Positions 15,095-19,019 of a stretch of DNA of 19,019 nucleotides are shown in pieces. The first letter of the stretch is position 1. Each line of letters starts with the position of its first letter. Under the pieces are notes generated by a model, which ran no database searches, was not told the origin of the DNA, and worked only from the letters and a program-made list of their open reading frames with translations. Location of the stretch: the NCBI GenBank assembly GCA_002378665.1, contig DFSO01000064.1, positions 2,227-21,245 on the forward strand. Reading direction: 5' to 3'. Made by a program: the position numbers and the translations under genes. This DNA comes from Loktanella sp. UBA3435 (GTDB taxonomy: Bacteria > Pseudomonadota > Alphaproteobacteria > Rhodobacterales > Rhodobacteraceae).

Positions 15095-15923
15095 TCAGAC
15101 AAGCGCAATCACTGCGTCAAGTAGGCGCGTCGGCAAGATGCGGCGCAGAAAACCCATAAGATACCTGGGTTTAGTCACGTAGTATCGCGCCTTTGGTCGT
15201 TTGGCAGTTGCCGCATGGATCAGCTTTTTGGTGACCGCATCGGCGGGCAGTTCAAATGTATCGGGGCCACTATCGGTATAAAGGCGGGCTTTGAGGGTCG
15301 CGTATTCGTCCGCCCGCGCCGAGTTTTCCCAATCAATCCAACGCTCAAAATGCGGAATCGCGTTTTTGCGGATGTCGGAAGTAATCGGGCCGGGTTCAAT
15401 CAGAATGATCTTGATGTTCGTGTCCGCCATCTCAAGGCGCAGCACATCCGTTAATCCTTCGAGCGCGAATTTGGTTGCGACATAGGCACCGCGCCATTTC
15501 ATCCCAACGAGCCCAAGAACAGAGGAGCAATTGATAATGCGACCATGATTTTGGGCGCGTATGACGGGGATCACGAGGTTGGTAAGCTCATGATACCCAA
15601 AGAGATTTGTTTCAAATATTGCACGCATCGCATCGCGAGGCAGGTCCTCGACGGCGGCAGGGCAAGCGAATGCGCCATTGTTGTATAGTACGTCCAGCGT
15701 GCCACCTGTTGCTGCCAAAACCTCTGCCAAACCGCCTTTGATCGTCGCGGAATCGTCGTAGTCGATCAGGGGGGCTGTCGAACCCTTCCGATACCAAGCG
15801 GTCGCAGTCAGATTGCTGGCGGCAACTTGCAAAAACGCGCCAACCGAGGGCGCGAAAACCGCGTGCTGCATCGTATCCGATACCAGATGAACAGCCTGTA
15901 ATGAGGATTGTTTTGAGTTTCAT
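15095..15923 (-). pseudogene. Short-chain dehydrogenase/reductase, broken by a +1 frameshift in a G6 run
   Basis: Two overlapping minus-strand frames make one SDR. The first, from the ATG at 15923, encodes the cofactor-binding start MKLKTILITGCSSGIGYDAA (TGxxxGIG at residues 9-16) up to about Ser50-Pro51. The second continues with LIDYDD, then LDVLYNNGA, the catalytic Ser in INCSSVLG, the YVATK catalytic pair, and EPGPI. The switch falls at a run of six G on the plus strand (15769-15774). With five G the frames join into a 275-residue protein of normal SDR length reading DSPLIDYDD. The downstream frame alone (to 15871) lacks the cofactor motif. A true mutation, a sequencing or assembly error, and phase variation are all possible. 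Substrate unknown. Confidence 0.82.
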
Positions 15924-15961
15924 GGCGCCTGTTTGACGCCACAACATTGCGCTGACAAGTG

Positions 15962-16414
15962 CTAGATTGCGTCCAGCAAGCTCGTTGCCATCCAGCCAAC
16001 TTGGCCTGTTTCAACAACACGAATACGTGCCCAGCCTTCAGCCGTTACTTCGATCACTTCGGCCTGTGTGCCGCGCACCAATTTATCCAAAACGCCGTAG
16101 TTTGTGCCCGGATCTGTGCGCATATTCACGCGGCTGCCAGACACAGCGCGGAGATCCACGGGCAGTTCTTCGATAGCGGGCACTTCCATTGACGCCTCGA
16201 TAATCACGGCTTCGGCAACAGGAGCTTCGGTTGGGATTTCAAATGCTGCAGCGCGCGTGACTTGTGGCTCATTGAATGGAATGGCCGCTGGTGTCACTTC
16301 AACTGCGGCGAGTTCCACGACAGGGCTTGGTTCTGGCTGAAAATCCGCGCCGCCTGAGAGCTGGTAGAACCCAAAGCCCAATAGCAAAAACGTACCGATA
16401 ATAAATTTGTCCAT
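15962..16414 (-). CDS. Membrane-anchored bacterial SH3 (SH3b) domain protein
   Basis: 150 residues. The N terminus MDKFIIGTFLLLGFGFYQLSG is an uncleaved signal anchor or signal peptide. A low-complexity Pro/Glu/Val/Ala-rich linker follows to about residue 88. The C-terminal SH3b domain begins near SGSRVNMRTDPGTNYGVLDKL and ends with GWARIRV and GQVGWMATSLL, the typical SH3b signature. Such domains in the periplasm often bind peptidoglycan or cell-wall proteins; the partner here is unknown. A G-rich ribosome site lies before the ATG within a short dyad. The gene ends 38 nt before the SDR start on the same strand. Confidence 0.85.
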   Translation of the reverse strand: MDKFIIGTFLLLGFGFYQLSGGADFQPEPSPVVELAAVEVTPAAIPFNEPQVTRAAAFEIPTEAPVAEAVIIEASMEVPAIEELPVDLRAVSGSRVNMRTDPGTNYGVLDKLVRGTQAEVIEVTAEGWARIRVVETGQVGWMATSLLDAI

Positions 16415-16564
16415 GGCAGTAGACCCCCCCGGGTCGAATCGTAAAAGGGTACTCGTTACAGTTTCTCTATAGATTCACGGGGAGGGGGACGTCAGGGAAA
16501 AACTTATTGCCGTTCCCCCTATTGGTATCTTTACGGCCCTTTGCGGCACAGATACACCACATCT
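16415..16564. promoter_or_regulatory. Divergent SH3b / parC control region
   Basis: 150 bp without a gene. GACCC (16422-16426) and GGGTC (16431-16435) form a dyad around CCCC just upstream of the SH3b start, covering its G-rich ribosome site. AGGGGGACG (16483-16491) and CGTTCCCCCT (16511-16520) form a larger imperfect stem, about 9 pairs with one bulge, about 45 bp before parC. No T-tract follows either. No clear -35/-10 pair was found. Confidence 0.35.
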
Positions 16565-18901
16565 ATGAGCGACGATATCATAGACCCAGCATTGGAAACG
16601 ACAGAACCGCTTCGCCGTGCAATTGGCGATCGTTATCTGACGTATGCTTTGTCCACAATTATGCACCGCGCCCTGCCTGATGCGCGCGACGGGTTAAAGC
16701 CTGTTCATCGTCGTATCTTGTATGCGATGCGCGAGTTGAAGTTGGCGTCTAACGGTGGCTTTCGTAAATCGGCAAAGATTTCGGGCGACGTGATGGGGAA
16801 CTATCACCCGCATGGTGACGCCGCGATTTACGATGCGATGGCCCGTTTGGCCCAAGATTTTAACGTGCGCTATCCTTTGGTGCATGGCCAAGGTAACTTT
16901 GGCAACATCGACGGCGACAACCCTGCGGCGGCGCGGTATACCGAGGCCCGTATGACGGCAGCGGCCGAGGCCTTGATGGAGGGGTTGACCGAAAACGCGG
17001 TCGATTACCGCCCGAATTATGACGGCACACTGGAAGAACCTGTGGTGTTTCCCGCGTCCTATCCGAACCTGTTGGCCAATGGCTCCACGGGGATCGCGGT
17101 GGGTATGGCCACGAATATTCCGCCCCATAACCTGCATGAATTGATTGATGCCTGTTTGCATATGATCAAGACGCCTGATGTGCGCGACGAGACGCTGCTT
17201 GGTTATATTCAAGGCCCTGATTTCCCGACGGGCGGCGTGATTGTTGAGCCCAAAGAGAATATGATTGAAGCGTATCGCACTGGGCGCGGCGCGTTCCGAC
17301 TTCGTGCGAAGTGGGAGGTCGAGGATCTTGGCCGTGGTCAGTGGCAGGTGATTGTCACCGAGATTCCGTATCAGGTCCAAAAATCGAAGCTGATTGAGAA
17401 ATTGGCTGAAGTGATCCAACTCAAGAAGGTGCCCCTTTTGGCCGACGTGCGCGACGAATCTGCGGAAGATATCCGCATGGTTCTAGAGCCGCGCTCCAAA
17501 ACGGTTGATCCTGAAATGATGATGGGGATGTTGTTCCGCAACTCCGATCTTGAGACCCGTTTTAGCCTGAACATGAACGTCCTGATCGACGGTTTGACGC
17601 CGAAGGTTTGCTCGCTCAAGGAAGTGCTGCGCGCGTTCTTGGATCACCGTCGTGATGTGCTGATCCGTCGGTCACAGCACCGTATGGAAAAGATCGATCA
17701 CCGCTTGGAGGTCCTCGAAGGCTTTATCATCGCCTTCCTGAACCTTGACCGCGTGATTGACATTATCCGCTATGATGATGCGCCAAAGCAGGCCTTGATG
17801 GTTGAGGATTGGGGCACGGATCATCCGCGTGCGATGACCGAGGCCGACTATCGTTCGCCTATTGTCGCGGGTGCCGATCCAGAGATTTCCCTGACCGAAG
17901 TGCAGGCCGAAGCGATTTTGAACATGCGTTTGCGCTCTTTGCGCCGCTTGGAAGAGATCGAATTGGTCAAAGAGCGTGATGCATTGATGCTGGAACGTGC
18001 TGGGCTTGAGGACTTGCTGGAAAGCGAAGAGGTTCAGTGGTCGACCATTGCGGGCCAGCTTCGCGAAACCCGCAAGCAGTTTGGCCGGGATAGTGTGGGC
18101 GGCGCCCGTCGCACGCAATTTGCCGAGGCCGCCGAGGTGGTCGAAGTGCCGCTTGAGGCGATGATCGACAAGGAACCTGTGACGGTCGTTTGCAGTCAGA
18201 TGGGTTGGATCCGCGCGATGACAGGTCATATCGACCTGACCCGCGAGATGAAGTTCAAGGATGGTGATTCGCCGCGCTTTATCTTCCATGCGGAGACCAC
18301 CGATAAGCTGTTAGTCTTTGGTACGAATGGCCGTTTCTATACTGTGGTTGCCGCCAACCTGCCCGGTGGGCGTGGCATGGGCGAGCCGCTGCGTTTGATG
18401 GTCGATCTGCCCAATGAAGCCGATATCGTTGATATTCTGGTGCACCAGCCGGGCATGCGCTTGATCGTGGCCTCGTATGAAGGCAACGGATTTATCGTGC
18501 CTGAGAACGACATTATTGCGCAGACCCGCACCGGCAAGCAGGTTTTGAACGTCGGTGACGGCGTTGCAAAAGCCTGTATTCGGATGAACGGCGATCATGT
18601 TGCTGTGGTGTCTGAAAACGCCAAACTGTTGGTCTTTGCGACCGATGAATTACCAGAGATGGGCCGTGGTAAGGGTGTGCGCCTGCAGAAGTATAAGAAG
18701 GCCGCTGGCCGTCAGGGCACCTTGGAAATCGACGGTGGCCTGTGTGATTTGACCACGTTCCAATGGGCGGGCGGTTTGTCGTGGCAGATGGGCGGCGGCA
18801 AAACCCGCACCGAGCCTGATATGGCTGAATGGAAGGGTGCACGCGGCGGCGTTGGAAAACGTCCACCGCATGGCTTCCCCAAGAACAACAAGTTCTCTTA
18901 A
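16565..18901 (+). CDS. parC: DNA topoisomerase IV subunit A
   Basis: 778 residues from the ATG at 16565. The frame is open to a TTG at 16541, but homologues start at MSDD. The breakage-reunion domain opens with RYLTYALSTIMHRALPDARDGLKPVHRRILYAM. The catalytic Tyr125 is in ARYTEARMT, and the quinolone-determining region is YHPHGDAAIYDAM (residues 80-92). The C-terminal beta-pinwheel is short and ends with GRGKGVRLQKYK rather than the GyrA box QRRGGKG, favouring ParC over GyrA. With ParE it decatenates daughter chromosomes. No strong ribosome site is visible before the ATG. Confidence 0.93.
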   Translation: MSDDIIDPALETTEPLRRAIGDRYLTYALSTIMHRALPDARDGLKPVHRRILYAMRELKLASNGGFRKSAKISGDVMGNYHPHGDAAIYDAMARLAQDFNVRYPLVHGQGNFGNIDGDNPAAARYTEARMTAAAEALMEGLTENAVDYRPNYDGTLEEPVVFPASYPNLLANGSTGIAVGMATNIPPHNLHELIDACLHMIKTPDVRDETLLGYIQGPDFPTGGVIVEPKENMIEAYRTGRGAFRLRAKWEVEDLGRGQWQVIVTEIPYQVQKSKLIEKLAEVIQLKKVPLLADVRDESAEDIRMVLEPRSKTVDPEMMMGMLFRNSDLETRFSLNMNVLIDGLTPKVCSLKEVLRAFLDHRRDVLIRRSQHRMEKIDHRLEVLEGFIIAFLNLDRVIDIIRYDDAPKQALMVEDWGTDHPRAMTEADYRSPIVAGADPEISLTEVQAEAILNMRLRSLRRLEEIELVKERDALMLERAGLEDLLESEEVQWSTIAGQLRETRKQFGRDSVGGARRTQFAEAAEVVEVPLEAMIDKEPVTVVCSQMGWIRAMTGHIDLTREMKFKDGDSPRFIFHAETTDKLLVFGTNGRFYTVVAANLPGGRGMGEPLRLMVDLPNEADIVDILVHQPGMRLIVASYEGNGFIVPENDIIAQTRTGKQVLNVGDGVAKACIRMNGDHVAVVSENAKLLVFATDELPEMGRGKGVRLQKYKKAAGRQGTLEIDGGLCDLTTFQWAGGLSWQMGGGKTRTEPDMAEWKGARGGVGKRPPHGFPKNNKFS

Positions 18902-18957
18902 CCCATTTCTCTTGCCTTTTGTCCCGATCCAGAATACATCGCCCGCGATGTTGAAAC

Positions 18958-18973
18958 GGGCCATTCGCGGCCC
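18958..18973 (+). other. Short stem-loop between parC and tuf
   Basis: GGGCC (18958-18962) and GGCCC (18969-18973) flank the loop ATTCGC, 24 nt before the tuf start. The stem is only 5 bp and is followed by TCGAAATTT, so it could be a weak parC terminator or part of the tuf leader. Function is uncertain. Confidence 0.3.
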
Positions 18974-18996
18974 TCGAAATTTAAGGGCGCTAGCAA

Positions 18997-19019
18997 ATGG
19001 CTAAGTCAAAGTTTGAACG
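18997..19019 (+). CDS. tuf: Elongation factor Tu (first seven codons; continues beyond window)
   Basis: The window ends after ATG GCT AAG TCA AAG TTT GAA CG, reading MAKSKFE then a partial Arg codon. This matches the N terminus of alphaproteobacterial EF-Tu (MAK-x-KFER). AAGGG lies about 9 nt upstream (18983-18987), a good ribosome site. With so few codons the call depends on the N-terminal match and on the ribosome site. A possible but weak promoter is TTGCCT (18912-18917) with TACATC (18935-18940). Confidence 0.72.

Noticed and set aside
16541..16564. TTG start extending parC by 8 codons
   Set aside because: The encoded MRHRYTTS segment is not part of known ParC N termini; the ATG at 16565 fits homologues.
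1..19019. Search for CRISPR arrays, tRNA genes, insertion sequences and phage genes
   Set aside because: No regularly spaced repeats, cloverleaf-like sequences, transposase motifs or terminal inverted repeats with target duplications were seen by eye; a tRNAscan or IS search would be needed for certainty.

Overview
The window reads as a chromosomal segment of an alphaproteobacterium of the order Rhodobacterales, most likely the Roseobacter group. The evidence is the gene order pckA / chvI-chvG-hprK-rapZ-PTS IIA-HPr, the short HprK, a methylsuccinyl-CoA dehydrogenase of the ethylmalonyl-CoA pathway, a DUF6473-like protein, and gene products that read like Roseobacter homologues. The genus cannot be fixed from the sequence alone. 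It is dense core chromosome: no tRNA, rRNA, CRISPR array, insertion sequence or prophage was seen.

Layout. (1) 1-2626: the 5' two thirds of a probable mcd (minus, cut by the window start), a divergent TauE/SafE-type membrane protein (plus), and a small secreted DUF3859-type protein (minus). (2) 2657-4255: pckA (minus), ATP-dependent PEP carboxykinase, followed by a hairpin-plus-T-tract terminator that covers the start of the DUF3859 gene. (3) 4256-4552: a divergent regulatory region with a LacI-type near-palindrome. (4) 4553-9909: a tight plus-strand operon, chvI, chvG, hprK, rapZ, PTS EIIA(Man), HPr and a lysophospholipid-type acyltransferase. (5) 9910-15034: minus-strand genes for acyl-CoA and B12 metabolism (hbd, etfA, etfB, a PduO-type cobalamin adenosyltransferase, a twin-membrane-segment HIG1-like protein), interrupted by two plus-strand genes (DUF6473-like and GyrI-like). 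(6) 15095-16414: a frameshifted short-chain dehydrogenase and a membrane-anchored SH3b protein (minus). (7) 16565-19019: parC (plus), then the first seven codons of what looks like tuf (EF-Tu).

How it fits together. Mcd feeds electrons to ETF (EtfAB). Hbd works on C4 acyl-CoA or polyhydroxybutyrate intermediates. The adenosyltransferase makes the coenzyme B12 needed by ethylmalonyl-CoA and methylmalonyl-CoA mutases. PckA carries the resulting C4 acids into gluconeogenesis. The window is therefore enriched in genes for growth on acetate or C2-C4 acids. ChvG/ChvI and the HprK/HPr/EIIA relay form a regulatory block beside pckA; in Agrobacterium, pckA is known to be under ChvG/ChvI control.

No undescribed system was found. 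The items most worth checking are the G6 frameshift in the dehydrogenase, the pckA terminator built over the next gene's start codon, and the operator-like sites upstream of pckA and hbd.
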